Shown here in pieces: positions 1-15,111 of a DNA stretch of 64,000 nucleotides. A program made the translations under genes and the position numbers. Source of the DNA: Thysanoteuthis rhombus (Eukaryota; Mollusca; Cephalopoda; Oegopsida; Thysanoteuthidae); NCBI GenBank assembly GCA_963457665.1, contig OY735207.1:45597679-45661678 (forward strand), read 5' to 3'. Below the pieces are notes generated by a model. It worked only from the letters and a program-made list of their open reading frames with translations. It had not been told where the DNA came from and made no database searches. Position 1 is the stretch's first letter; every line of letters begins with the position of its first letter.

Positions 1-443
1 TAAGATAGAAGTGTTTTTCTGACTGGCTCTAAAAAAGAGTGCAACATGAATCATAAGATTTCACTTTGATTTGTCAAGGTATGTAGCTTTTAGAATCAAT
101 TGATAGATAACCCTATTCAGTCAGAATTACTTTCACCAGACAAATACGAAAAAGATTTAAGAATCAATGAGAAGTGAGGAAAATATTTCGTTAGTTTTGA
201 TAAGACATTCCTTCGACCGATTCCTTAGATCAATGTGTTTTAGGGAGCGATCTGAAACATGCCACGACTGTACAGATCGAACAGTTTTTCTTCGGTATCT
301 ACTTTACAATTATTAGAAACAGAGTTTTAATTTCAATATATGCTAACCTTTTAAAGCGTTTAATGAAAAACAAAAAAACAATTTTATTAGTCATTATGAA
401 ACCTTTTATGAAAATCACGTTAATAGTTTTGAGTTTTCAATAC
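1..443 (-). other. Intron after E20, partial
   Basis: AT-rich sequence without recognisable coding or repeat content; probably the next intron of the IP3R-like gene. Confidence 0.5.
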
Positions 444-588
444 CTTTTTTCTTTTTTACCGGGTGTTCTGGGAATGGTACGTCCCGTCGTCCGTCCAAAA
501 GGGTCAACAATGGCCCCATTAACTGCCTGATGTCATCCATGTCCATGTAGTAACCAAATTTTACAAGATGTTGCAGAAGTCGTAATAC
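444..588 (-). CDS. IP3R-like exon E20 (last exon in the window)
   Basis: Starts in phase 0 after [28 protein letters not shown] followed by [14 protein letters not shown] matches [20 protein letters not shown] and following residues of IP3R1. Two donors are possible: after 460 (CCG then GTAAAA, phase 0) or after 444 (AAAAAAG then GTATTG, phase 1); the longer form adds a Lys-rich tail. The gene continues to the left of the window. Confidence 0.88.
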
Positions 589-3260
589 CTTTGAGATACA
601 ACGAGAAAAGAAACAATTAGATACGCAGTTTTCTGAAATAATGTAGAAGTTTTCGCTCTTGAAAGCAAAGAAAACCATTCAAGACCGACTATGAATATAT
701 TTTGGGGGCGTAAGAAAGAGCTGCAAATATCGTCGGACATCGACGACAAGACCCCAATAAGCGTCAACTCAACACAACGAAGCTGGTTGACACTGACAGT
801 GGTCTTATCACCGAAGTTCGACGAGTTTTCGTCTTGCTTAATCCTATTTGGGTATAAACATTTTTCGCTGAATCCCCGTTGGATAAAATAAACCCATTGA
901 CAACAAGTCATCCCTTATGTATGTTTAATTGGGAATATGGAACGTTTGCTTATTTTTAAAAAATCTTTTGAATCATATGTTAACTAATTTTTTAATGTAC
1001 TTAATTTCTAAAAAAAAAACATTAAAATTATTGAAACAGTTTTAACGCTAATTTTCACTAATCCTTAGCTCTTTCTCTCCACCTCATGATTTTCGACACA
1101 CAATACCTACTCATCCACCAAATTCTATGCTTCATCAACTCTCTGCTTTATTATAAAAAAGGATGGTTCCCGAAAAAAAGCAGTGATTATGTATCATATA
1201 CTCAGTATTTATAAAACTTTATTATAGTAGTATACATACATATTGGGCCTGCTTCATGGCCGAGATAGTTGCATATCTATAACCAGTACAAATGGTCAGT
1301 GTTCCAGCCCAACAGAATCCAAGATTTCAAATGTTGATTTTCAAGGTGGGTAAGCCCCAATAAGAAGGTTGGCCCCAGCTGCATTAAGCTTAGTAAATAA
1401 TCATGGGCCTGATTTGATGCTAAAATAGTTATGTATGAGGTCTGCCTGGAATGTATCCAACTGTTTTGGATATCCCAAGAACCAATTTCGCGACCTTGAT
1501 GTGACTTGGCATCCCATCAGGAGGGCCCTCAATACAAAGGCAGGAACAGTAACTCTTCTGACAAAGGTCTTCACAAAACCTGCCCACTCTGCAGATCTCT
1601 GGAGTGCCAAACATCACATGTCAGCTCCCCCTATACTTAGATTTGGGCACCTGCAACTTCTTGCTTTTCCGAAAGAGATTTCAGGCCGTGTACGAGATTA
1701 GGGAGAGTGCAATGAGGCAGCTGATGACGATCTTCAATGAGTGCTTAGCAGGCTGTTCTGGGACGCTGGGCTGAGTGAGGACCAAAGGTACTTAGTGTGG
1801 GAGGTCCCCACGTGTACGCTAAAAGGGAATAAGGTGCTATTTCCGCGGCTAGGATATCTTTTTGTTAATACTAATTGGCTGGATACTTTCTGATGGACCT
1901 AGTATTTTCCACTCGTTACACAGATCAACGTTTGAGGCCAGACAAAAGCAAAGACTTCGAATACTGATATTTGAGGCTGGCCAGCCTTTCTGCACTTGGA
2001 AAATTCGTACCAGACAATCTTCTTTCATTCAACATTTAGTCTTGTTTGTGTTAAGCGAAGCTTAGTTAATATGAATAGAATACATACATAATGATTTTTC
2101 CTTTTGGGCGCTTTTTTTTTTGCTTTGTTGAATCATTGACTAGTTATCATAAATATCGTGTTGGAATGAATATATATCAAAAGAAAGTTTGCAATTTTAC
2201 ACATAGCATGTCTCACCTGTTCAATGAGGAGATTGTGTCCCACCAATGAAGCTATCATGATACAGTTCTGACCGAGGAAATTTGCCAACCAATCTCGCAG
2301 CACTGGAAAAATGGTCACGAGATCCTTGACCACCTGAAAAGGTGCAAAATATTTTAAACCATGGAAAAAAATTCCTGAATTTCTTCGGAAATCGCAAGCC
2401 TGAATTAAAAAAAAAATGTCACGAGAGAAAAGGTTCTAATAATTGAATTCCAAATTAAAACTTGAGAATAATCAGATTGTGTAATAATATTAAGAATGAT
2501 ATACCATCATTATAATTTTTTCTAGAACATCTAACTCAAAAATTTAAAGCATCAAAAATCAAATGTGAGGATTAAATAGACCGATTTGAATCAGATGTCA
2601 ATCAATGTATCTAAATTAACACTGTCAATAAGTTTTAAAAATCCAACAGAAGGTTGAAAAGATATGTGCATAAATAAGAATAACAAAAATGCCTATTAGA
2701 AATGAGAAATATATTGTTCAATTGCAATAATTTAATAAAGTTCTCAAGGAGATACAATAGTCTAGAGAGCAAGAGTTGCGTTTTTTTAGAAGAAATGTGT
2801 GAAAATAAAATAAAATAAAATAAAAAATTAAAGGAGAAGAAAGAAACCAATGGTAAAGAGAGACATGTACTTAATTAAAAGAAATAATTTATTTTGAGTC
2901 AAGATAGCAATGACGTAATTTAAAATCATGGTAAGTCCTCTGTGTGGATATTTGTCGGATCTTTTAAAAATAATGCTAGGAAAAGAATCAGAATCGTGTA
3001 CATTGCATCACTATCAATGTTGTCTATAAAACGCATCATTTGAGAGTCATTATATATTTGACGCCAAGCACAGAAATATCAACAAAGAGAGTGGCTCTTT
3101 ATAAGTGTATTAGAAGAGTTTGAATATATGTAAATCAAAGATTTCGGCATAGCCTCTCTCAAGAATGATTGCTGGTGAGGATGAAAATATGATAACGTGC
3201 ATTATAGAGGATCAATGATTAACTTAATTGTTTTATTAGACTAACACCATAGACTGCTGA

Positions 3261-3344
<84 letters not shown>

Positions 3345-6300
3345 GCATCATACTCCCGTCTGTTCTTTCGTGTTACAGTAGTCGTATTTACGAATTCACA
3401 TATCTTACCATAAACTCACTACTGATCAAATGGTAATCAAATCGTAACTGCTGTTGTGTGTCTAATCTAATTGTATTCTCAGGGATGGCACTTCCTGTTG
3501 TCGAGTCGATTCGTTGATGTGTGTCGGAAGCCTTAAGTACTTATGGAGTCTCTCTGGTTGGGGAGACGCCGGAATATGCCTTTTCGTTCGTCGTGTTCGT
3601 TGAAAAATCTTTGGAGGTTAACTTCTTGAGGTACGACCGAGAGAAGGACCGTGAACAGTAAAACGTTGTGAATTGCGGATGTAACTCTTATCCTCTATTC
3701 CGATTGTAATAACTAAGTAAACATGATGTGTAGATAAATGTAATCTCTCGTTCACCCTTTGTGTTAGGCAAGTGACTCCCTATTTCAGAACACGAAACAA
3801 TACTCGGACGAAAAGCGTTGTATGTGGGGAGATAGAAAACTATCAGTCTTTTCATATGTGCGTGTGTGTTTGTGTTTGTATGGTCAATACGAAGTCGCTT
3901 TTCATTTTTCTGGGTCAACGTATTTCTGCCCCCTGTCTGTGGAAATCTTGTCTCTCTCTCTCTGGCTGGTCAGCTATATATGTGCATTTTTTATCTGCTT
4001 TCACGTCAGTGTTAATTAGCCTCACACTGGTCAGATGCCACAACGAGAAGACAGTTTACAGTCTTCAATCGAAACATTCCAGGCACACACACGTAAAAAG
4101 ACAATTTTCTATCCTGAAAGCATGCACGCAGGATAATAAATACGACATTCCATTGTTATACACTTTCAAATAGACTTGGGTTATCAATTCACACTAATTT
4201 ACACTTGATAACATTTTAGCAGATAATCTCAAAGATCAATGATACAAATAAACAATACTCAACTTACAACTTGTTTTAGCAAACGTGGGAAGGTATGTGT
4301 GAGTGATTATGAATGTGAATATCTTTCTGGCATTGATATCAAACACTATTTTACTTGTGATCCCTAACAACATTCAATTACCCACGCCATTAAGAATAAG
4401 ACTGACTTAAAATAATTCAAATTCGTCAGTTAACTTTCGGTGTCAATAGAAAGACATTTAGCTGCAAGATACATCGATGAAAATTGTTGCAATATTACAC
4501 GAATTCTTAAATGAATGCATTATCAATTATAATTCATTTTTTATCAGTATTTTTTTCGATGTATTTCTGTTAGTTTTTAGATATTTAGACCGAGACTTTC
4601 GTTAGTAAATATCTTGGGTTTCAAAATTCCAATATTACTACCACTACTACGACGTCTTCGTGTCTTCGTGTCCTATTCAGAAAGGCAGCTGCTCTTGACA
4701 GCTAGTGTCTCCTGTGGATGAAGGACGCAAGTTAGAGTTTTTACCTAAAACCTTTTCTTTATTTCATATATACGCTGCTTAAAAATAAATGACTATTTGG
4801 GCGTTGCGATAAAAGCCAATAGGAATAAGATCGGAGAAATATTTAAAAAAACAAACATTATCACTGACAATGCTGAATTTAAGAAATCCAATTGATATTT
4901 TTCGAGGAAGTTTTATTTTCAATTTGTTACAAAATTTCAACTGACCGTATTTTTCTTTGTGAAAGCATTTCTTTCTTCTTTTCATGAAAAGCAGAACTGG
5001 AAGAGACTTCCCTTTTGCAAACATTCATATTCAAATCATGAACAGGATTTTTGCACATTCAAATGTTAGTATTAACAATCTATTTTCCGTTCACATAGAC
5101 GATACATACTAGCTTGATTTTATATTAAGAAAGAAACCGTTGAATTGTTCACAGAAATAAAAAAAAGTAGCGCCCTAGATTCTGCGCAAAGTTTACTTTT
5201 AGAAGTGTTGATACTAATCTTTGAAAGAAATCTTTTTATGAGTGCAAACAGGATGATTTAGCGACGTATCAATCAGAGAACCAACCTGAGTGAAAAATGA
5301 ATATATAGAGACCCGATTGTTCTTTTGTCGTCCACTAATACACACTGACATAGCATTATAATTCTTCTTTTCTAACACAGGCACTTATACAGTCATAAAA
5401 GTTAGGCTTAGATTTATTTTCCATTCGTCAGAAACTGTTCACTGAAGTCAGCGAACAACAAACTTTTGAGTGTGGAGCAAAAATAATTTTGTTGCATTTT
5501 ACGACATTTTTGCTTGCATCACAATGGACACTCTGGTATATTGAAACAATGGCAGAAAAAAAAAGCAATTCGGATTCACTGAAAAACATTTTATCTATTC
5601 TAAAATCATAGGCCAACGAGCCCCCACCTTCGGGCAAAACGGTCTGAGATTTGGGGAAAATCAGTGTAATTCGGGCAAAATTGTGTAAGATTTTGGGCAA
5701 ATGAAGCACTCCTTCCCTTAACCAAAGATTTCCCATACGACCATGCCTTAAATTAAAACCACCATCCTTGGTTGATTTCGGCATGAATTCACAAAGTTGT
5801 TTTGAAAAGAGATTATAAATTTAATTCGTGTTCTTTGATAAGTTTAAAGATTTAAAGGAAAACAGATGACTAACTCGGCAGTCTAATTAAATAAATGCAT
5901 CAAACTGGAATTAATGATATATTTGCCAAGCTTAGCTAAATCTGGTACAAGTAGTTTGGCACACAATAAGAACCGAACTCACTACCCGTATGGATTGGTC
6001 TGCGAGATCAGCTTTTTGACCATTACCCTATGGTGGGTACCCAACTGGAATGACTAATAGTAATGGATTAAATAAATGTCAAGTAGGAGATATCATTAAG
6101 ATTTGAGAACATAATGAAGATTTCTTAAAATTCAGTTTTGAAATCGTGTTCTGTTTAGATTGATGCTCAACTTGCAAAAACGTTTTTGTTATCAAAATTC
6201 TGTCAAGTTGTATATCTTGATGATTTCAATTTTTTTAAAAATTATAATGTTGTCACATGAGTACTTACATTCGATTAAGGATTGTTTTTAATCAGAGTTA

Positions 6301-6436
6301 TCAGAACTAAAGTCTTAATGGCAACTCGTAAAAATTTTAAAATCGTTACTAATCGAGTAATGACTAGTAGAAATGCAAATAGTAGAATACCCCTGTAGTT
6401 TTGTACGCAATCTGTACTGTTATGTACAGAGAATGA

Positions 6437-6469
<33 letters not shown>

Positions 6470-8289
6470 GTACAAACAAACCACATTTTATAGACTATTT
6501 TTATGCACAGACTCGAAATGACAAGGCGATTCAAAGACATATAACAAAACATTCTATGACAATCGAGAATGTAGTTTTGTAGAATGGATATTTTGTAAAG
6601 CATGCCTACATACGTATAAGCGTATGTGCATTCCAATGTATACAGCAACCCAAAATAAAACATTTTTTCTGATCATATGACTACATCACATCAGTGTTTA
6701 CCCAGACATCTCAATAAAGGGTTTCAAAGTCATACCGACAATGCAAAAATGCATCATTCTACCATACAATGATGTACTCTTTATCGTGTAATTAATATAT
6801 TAGAAACCGACAACCAAATCTGTCGACATTAGGATTCTTCAGTTTTTTTTTCAAGCTTGACCGAATGGATATGTATGTATCACGCGTAGAGGCAGCACCT
6901 ATGGAACTAGACAGCTGTGAATTGAAAAAAAAATCACTCCTCATCAGGTCCAGAAAATTTTTTTTTCTCGTTTTTCGAAAATAACCCCCACCAAAAATAG
7001 ACTTTCTGTGCTGCATTCAATCTGCAATGTGAGTTAATTTCAAATTGGTACCCTACTTTGTGTCCGGCTGCATACACGCGTTTTTTTTTAAATTTTGGAC
7101 TTAAAAAAGGCGAGAGAAGTAACTGATTAATTTATCATCCCCTTTTCCAATTCTTGAATCGATCACCCCCAATACGGCATGCTGCCAAAAGACATTGGGC
7201 ACGTGACAGTTTCTATTTGGCGACTAACCAGACCTGTCATATGTTAATGTTATAATTGTATCTACATTTGAAGCTGTTGTCAACGATAACCTATGCGCAT
7301 ATACTGTTTTTTTTTCTAATTCCGAAAAGCACTCATATAATTAATCAACTAGATTTCTTTGAAATACTTATAAAAAAAGTTTAAGCATAAAGCCCAGTGC
7401 CACTACGGTGTTCGCAGATCTACCAATCACTTTTCTTGGTAATCTGGTGGATAATATATAGAAACATGATGCACATCACGACTAGGAAAAAGTATATACT
7501 TTCATTCAGTTATTAAAAATCTCAGAACGGGAATTATCTCTGACTTGATCAGAACGGCGTTTCAGCAGTTAATTCAGCTTCGAAATAAGTAATTGAGTCT
7601 TCCTACGGTTCATATTCATTTGTTAAAATCTTGATCTATTTTAGGACTGTTCTTTCGTGTTTTACTCTGATGATAAATCTGATTTTCTGATCCACTGGTA
7701 TAATTCTGGTGATTGATACTGAACGAAAAACTCAAATCAATTGATTTGAATTTTTTTGTTTTCTAATATCTAGTGTCTCTAATGCTTTTTCAAAATTGGT
7801 CAATAATTTCTGATAAGAGGTCCAAGCATTAGATTTACATGAAAACTAGAGGAAATAATTAATTTGGGTATTTTCTCTCCCGCTAAAAGATGTTTGGATA
7901 AACACTGGTCGCAGATAGAAAGACATCTACATAAATTTTCATGCAAATTCAACATTCATGGAAATTCAAGTTGTTGTTACTATTTTGCTGAAGACATTCC
8001 AGATGACAAATATAAGTCAAGAATACATGCAAACGAGATTAAACAGTGTTGTCTGATCTTTACATTAGGATGATGATACAAAAAAAAAGGAAATGGTGGA
8101 CGTGATATTAAGCAGTTGACCGTATTAAAAAAAAAGATTGCTTTTGATCGCCACAGGAAACAGGATAAGGTGGTGGGAGTGAACAATGGGTGAAAAAGTA
8201 TGACATCGGGAGAAATATGAAAAGAAACATGGGTCAAAAAGTACATTGAAAATAAAGGAAGCAAATAAAAAAAGATAATGATTGGACGG

Positions 8290-8353
<64 letters not shown>

Positions 8354-10223
8354 AAATACGTGTTTTAACAAAAAGCAATAATGGGGGAAAAGATGAGATC
8401 AATTTGGAACAGACACAAAACTGAAATGCGACTAAAAAGATTTTCGGAGTGAAGCCTACTTCGTGGCTGAGGTAGTTATGCAATTCCCAATGAGGATTGA
8501 GTCCAAAGAAATACTAAGTCTTGCAAGTACTCCCTCATTAGGAAGATCAACACAATACAACCTACGTAACTCGAATGTAACTTCATTTGGTCTCTAATAG
8601 TAGAGAACAAACCTGATTATCTAACCAACGGATTTTGCAATTTTATTTCTGAAGTTCATTTTTGGCATTCAATCTGTTGGTTGTGATTCGAAAATCAAGA
8701 AGAAAGTGATTGTAAGAAGTCAGTTATTAATGTGAAAGTGTTGCTGTCAGAATTGGGCTCTTATTTATATAATGTAATGCCTAAATGTGTACAAAAAGAT
8801 AGGTATTTCTTCCATCTTCTGGTCGTATCAAAGAATTTGTAACTCTAAAATTATCAAGTTGCTCCAGCTTTTGCCTAATGTTACAGAAATCCCAGAAATG
8901 CCCTCGAAAATTATCCAAATATTAATTGTTTGTGAAACCAGTCAATTGTAGAAAGTCGTTTATAGGACTCAAGAGAATTCACAAGCTAAAAAATGGCTTC
9001 GACGTGGACTTACAGAATCGAACACTGGTCTTTGTTTAAACGCAACTTTCTCTCCTTGTTACATACAGAAAAACGTTATATGGGACACTAGCGATGAAAA
9101 ATGAATTTATCACGAATATCGGAAACGAAGAAAAACCTATGTCTACATACAGGACGGCCTTCAACACTTCAACCTAAACAGAATCTGCTGAGAACACGTT
9201 ATCTTCTGTGATTCAAAGGGAATTCTTTATAATGAATTGCTGGAATCAGGACTTATTGTTACTGCACAATGCTTCAGCGAGCATTTAGCTCGCTTGAATG
9301 ACGTATTTGAAGAGAAAAAGACCTTTTTTCCTGGGCAGGTGGTTTTGCTGCATGACAACGCCCGCTTTTATGTTACCAACGGGACGCAACAAACAATCAC
9401 AGAGCTAGGATGAGAAGCTCTTTCTACAGGCGGCGTCAAAGATTACTCAAAGAGTTAAGCAAATCAACACCAGAATAATTTTTTTGATGATAGGGTGCAA
9501 AATTTACCTGGAAAATGGTTTAAGCTCATAGAAAGCAAGGAATAATAATTTGATGACTGGACAATGATATCATGAATCTATATGAATGAAAGATTTTGTT
9601 AATAATGCTTGGAACTTTTAAATCGATCCAATATATAATCAATATCTCATCGCTATGGATAAGAGGTAAAAACTTCATTTTGGTTATTTACGTTTAACAA
9701 AAAAAAAACTTTGATAGATCTAGAATATATGAATAAGTACGCGGTGCTAAAAAATATGGCACTTACTCTTGGACCTTTAATAGCTGGTCAGTCTCATTAC
9801 TAGTGGGCTCAATTCTCACTAGATTTTCACATCAAATATTCAAGTATCATTCTTTTCAACATTATGAATCAACAGTAAAAGCAAACCACTATATTAGAAG
9901 CAACAAATCTCGAACCGAATATAGAATACAGCTATAATAGAAACCTTTTTTCGTAATGTATTCTCTAAACGTACGTTTTAACGTTTTAATTAACATTTTC
10001 ATGCACAAAGCCAAGATTAATGAGTCTATCTAACATTTCCTTTGCTTTGGAAATAATTTGTATTACAATTTTCTTATCTTGATGTTATGATCATGGTATG
10101 GTTCATTCATAAAAAAAAACAAAGATTAATCAGTAAGTATGAATGTATGTGCAATCGTTAAAATTGGCTTGCTCTCTTGTTTTGAACTTGCTTGGAGTTA
10201 CCTATAGCGAGGAAAATCAATTG

Positions 10224-10315
<92 letters not shown>

Positions 10316-13300
10316 CATCATCATTATTATTATAATAAATGATAATAATGTTATTGTATGTAAGTATGTGAAAAAGAAAACATAAAAAACACTGAAGTTG
10401 ATAAACGTTATATAGGTTGTTATTCATACTACGATAAATCTATAGAAAACAACATGTACGTCTGAATTTCTCTACTTACTATGCCTTTTAAAAATATATC
10501 GGGTGACATTGATATCGGCAAAATTTAGTAGTGTTAATATATATTTCTATGAATTTAGGTTAAAGCTCGAGTCAATAAATTCAATTTTATGAAGTTATGC
10601 TTCATAATGCTGCAACTCTAACTTTAGAGAGAGAAATGTTACTGTGTTGTGATTAGAGATGAGTCTTTCTAAGCTAGCAATCACTGCATGTTGTTGCACA
10701 CAAAAACATAACAATACTCCCATTAAATAAGACCCCTCGACTAGTAGCTTTGATAAACTTATCCAATCAAATGATCCAAGTTCTCGCATTCCAAATACTT
10801 GTGTATAGATACATTTACACAAAAACAAAGAACTGCACGTTCTATGTTTGGACCACGATCGAATAACGTATTAAGATTAGTCCGTATTCAGCTCCCAGGA
10901 TAGTATATAATTCATTGTAGCAATTTATCACAGCATTTTATAGCTTTATTAATTTTGTATCTTTCATCTATTTATGATAAACATCTAAAATTTCAGTCAG
11001 ATTTTTTTAGTGTTAATCTTTATTATAAAAGAAAGTCTCAACCGCCTTGTCGGCGAGAGCTTATTTTGGTATTTTGGTATATGCTGATATAATAGAATTA
11101 ACATGCTGGAATTACACCCCACCATCAAAAGAGTTGTCATTTTGATCATTTTCTAAATGAGGGGTATACGGAATTGGAATCAGTACTAAAAGTGCTTACA
11201 TTTGAATTTCGGGGGGACTTTTAAAATCTGCATATTGCCACTGATCGAGTTTATGCTATTATGACCAATAAAGCAATCTCATACATTAGTACTATTCCTA
11301 TTTCAGAAATAGATCTCATTGCACGGTTTTATTTACAATGAGCTATAAAGGCTTTATTTTGTGAACTTCGCAAATTCAGATTGTTCAAAAAACATTGCCC
11401 AAATATTTGTTTATTCAAAAGACTGTCGTATTTACTTCTTGGCAACTTTGACAACTCAGTTAAAAAGAAACCAGAACATTTTGAAGCGTCGCTAATTGCA
11501 CTGATTCTAGAAGTCACCCATTCTAGTTCTAAATTGCAGTTTTCTTTCTCTGGTTTCTGTATCGAAGACAAACTTGTAGAATTTTATATTTAGAGCGCCA
11601 TTCGATCGTGGCCGACGCATAGAACGTGTAGTTCTTCGTTTTTGTGTAAAGATATTTATACACAAGACATTTTTTATTCTACACATTGATGATTAACAAA
11701 AATACAGATAGAAATACAAATTTTGGTTGATTTGCTTTGCTACTATGGTATCAAAATGAAAAACACGTCATAGAAACTCCTAAAACTTCATGTCTGATCA
11801 TCACACATTAATTAAGCTCAAGATGAGTTGAGACAAAAAAAAACTTGAATAATTAAAAATAAACTACCTAACGAGATACCCCATTTCTAGCGGGTATATT
11901 GCAGTTTTTATATAAATACACAATAAAGCAAAATTTCAACATCTCCCATAAATTCTGCGTCCAATGCTTTAAAAAATATTTATCAACATCATGGTTTTCC
12001 CTAAATCGTTTCAATTGATATCAATTGATATATCCGTTTACATACGATCGTAGTATATCATGTAATAGTCTACATATTCTTGAATTAACCAATATCCTTA
12101 TCATTAATTTTTGACTCGTCTTTCGTTTTATTTGTAATACTCTTTATTACCTCTGTTAACGAAGTCAGAGAGGTATATTCATGTGGTCGTGTCTTTCAGT
12201 CGGTCTGTCAGTCTTATCGTCTGTGCACAAGATATCTCCAAAAATACTCAATGAATTTCAATGAAATTTCGTGAAAGAGTTAGAAAAGTGACAAAGAAGA
12301 GTTGGTTAAATCTGAGGGCGGATCCAGGAATCCTTTTTGAATGAGAAATATTTTTCCGTTTTTTTCCCATACATTTACGAACATGCCCATTTCTGTCTAC
12401 ACGATTCCCCTAAAAGTTCTCAATGAATTTCAATGACATTTTGTGAAAGGGTGATAAATGGGACATGAAAGAAGTGATTGAATATTACTTCCACTTGCAT
12501 AAGTATGCACTCACTCAGTACTTTCTAGTTACCCGAAGTACAAGATGTAATAGTCTACGAATTTCTGTGAGAACCAGTGAAAAAATGTTAGTACTACGGT
12601 TATTGAAGTGTAAAAACACAATAGAATTTAAGTGTCAGTTTTAATCAATAAATATAAATTTTGACGCTATAAGTGTCGTCTTTTTGTTCAGGTACCCATT
12701 CTTTGTTCATTATCATTAGATTTTAGATAATACAAATTCTGATTGAACTTACCTTATTTGAATTCGTTTATTATCTTTATTAAAAACCAGATTTATGATA
12801 CGGTTTTTTCATCAAACTGAACACGTTATAGGGCCAGGGACCAGGCATTATCATTAAAATATATTCAATGGAGTTATTTACCCTGCAACAAAAGTTTTAC
12901 TGCTAACATAGCAGTGTTAAATCCTCTGCAATACTTTTTTTCTTTACAAAGGATTCGTAAACTATAATTGTAAAAGAATGTGTATAGGTTTTGAGTTTGA
13001 GGCAATATTAACATTCACAGAATCACAATCACTTCTCTATTCTAATTCTGAACTAGAATTGCGATTGTTTTAACGACATACCTATATCACTGTGTGTGCG
13101 TGTCTACGATTGGGTCTATTCATGCTTATGTGATTGAAAGCAGAAGACAGAAAAAACGTTCAACAAGGCCTCTGACACAGGTCTAACGTAAGCCATTAAT
13201 ATTTGGAGAATAAAATAGTAACAAAAATCAAAGTCACAGTATCAATAATAAATATGCAATTTCTTTAACAAATTAGCGGGTATTATTTGTAATTTTGAGA

Positions 13301-15018
13301 AGAGTCATTATCATTCTAGTAATTTCTCGGACAATCGAACACATTCTTTGTTTCATTTATGCTGTTCCCATAACATTTCAGCCGATCCATTTTTCGACCT
13401 TTTCAACGTGTAACCACCGTTTGGGAAGAGAAAGTTTATTTCCGGTTGTCTGCAAATATCTTTTTGGTTTGCACCACCGGAAAAAGAGACCATATCTTTC
13501 TACACCCGAAGGAGACCGTTGAAAAGATAGACCAAAGCGTTGTGGGAACAATACAAATAGAACAAAAAATGAGTTAAACTATCTGAAAAGTCTTTAGAAT
13601 CAGCGGGTTATTTGCACCAGCGCGTTTCTAGGCGTCTACTAAAATGTAAACAAAATATAATTTCTTTACTTGCCACACAACATTAAAATTTGCACTTGTT
13701 AATAGCTGTAACATCTAAAAGCGTACAAAACAATTAGGGTTTAGTATTTGAAAAGTAATTCTAAATTAAGAAACGTTAACACTTAAAGCGTCGGGTAGAA
13801 TTATAATGCAGGAGTCTTGGCCTTTGATTTGAGTGAGGCCCAATTAAGACCGACAAAAAGATAAGGGAACCCTGTTTATTCACGAAGACCAGCAGGTAGA
13901 GGACAGAGGAGAGACCGATTTCTACAAAAAGGGACAGTGCCACATTCAGTCAGGGCTAAGCTTATAATCCAAACATCTTACTGTTTGTTTGTGTTTTGAA
14001 AATAAGGAGTCACTTTCGGTCGAAATAAAGAATCAATGACAGATATTTTCCTGTACACCGTGTTTGTCTCGTTGTTCTCACGGGGTATCTGATGGTTTAC
14101 ATCCCTGGTTCCACCATAACACGTTTTATTTTCTCGGCTGCAACAGCTTATCTATAAGTCACCTTCTGAGGATTCGATGCTCTCAAATACCACCGAAAGC
14201 GACAACATTTATCAATTTGACACACCATGCCTCTTTGATTCGGTAAACGTGGTAACGCAACTGAACCAAAGTTATAAATATATCACAGATAAAAAAAAAA
14301 ACAGGAAAGTTATTTGGAGCAAATAAGTAATTATTGATTAATTATGAACCCACAGTGCTAGCTTGTTACACTCAAACGTTAGGAAATGTTTTGGGGATGG
14401 AGGAACTTCAGTAAATACATAGAAACGGGATAAAAGGGAGTACCAGGTTCACTTCCGTTGTAAGAAAAGCAAAGATAAAATAAAAAGAGAGGCTGATTAT
14501 GGATCAAATTGAGAAACATGAATAATAAGATTATGTAAAAATTTTTTTCGTGTATATAGTTTACTTTTCATTGATACCCTCTGGAAAGGTGTCAATACAC
14601 TACTCCCTATAGGTAACCTAACCAAGCTCTCCATATCCATAACAACCGATTCTTAAAAATGCCTACCTCCTCTGACTAGTACAACCAATGAAATACCCAT
14701 AACTGCTGCAACTACTTCCGACAAAATATCCAACCAAACCACCACAGATTCCTACACACGCATGAAACAGTCCGGATCCACTATCATGGCCTCTCATTTT
14801 TATTTCTATTTTTGCTTTCAAAGCAAAACATCTGATTCTAAATTTGTTTTCTACGGACACCTAACCTTTTAACCACTAAAAGGTATACACATACCTCTGA
14901 TGATCGAAACCCTTTCCGAAGCCTATATGGCAAACTAATTAATCCATTTATGAATGAATCAATTAACAAATAAAATCTCTATATAATTTTAATTCTGAGT
15001 TTGTCTCATTTCCTATTG

Positions 15019-15111
<93 letters not shown>

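Noticed and set aside
7980-8483. 167-codon minus-strand ORF with (Ser-Leu)n
   Set aside because: Created by a (GA)n microsatellite.
9767-9860. Minus-strand open segment ending at a GTAAGT donor
   Set aside because: Its content reads as SINE sequence on the plus strand and does not resemble the IP3R family.
10143-10427. Poly-Ile and poly-Asn ORFs on both strands
   Set aside because: Translation of the (ATT)n microsatellite.
11329-11593. Overlapping 80- and 70-codon ORFs on opposite strands
   Set aside because: No recognisable domain on either strand and no splice or start context.
12745-12835. AAG|GTAAGT donor on the minus strand
   Set aside because: All frames upstream carry stops before any usable acceptor.
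14663-14860. Gly/Cys-rich minus-strand ORF ([22 protein letters not shown])
   Set aside because: No splice signals or known family; composition probably from a repeat. Left unannotated.
14896-14970. Minus-strand LPYRLRKGF, a closer string match to LPYDLRASF of IP3R
   Set aside because: No acceptor in the needed phase and no matching sequence before or after it; coincidence.
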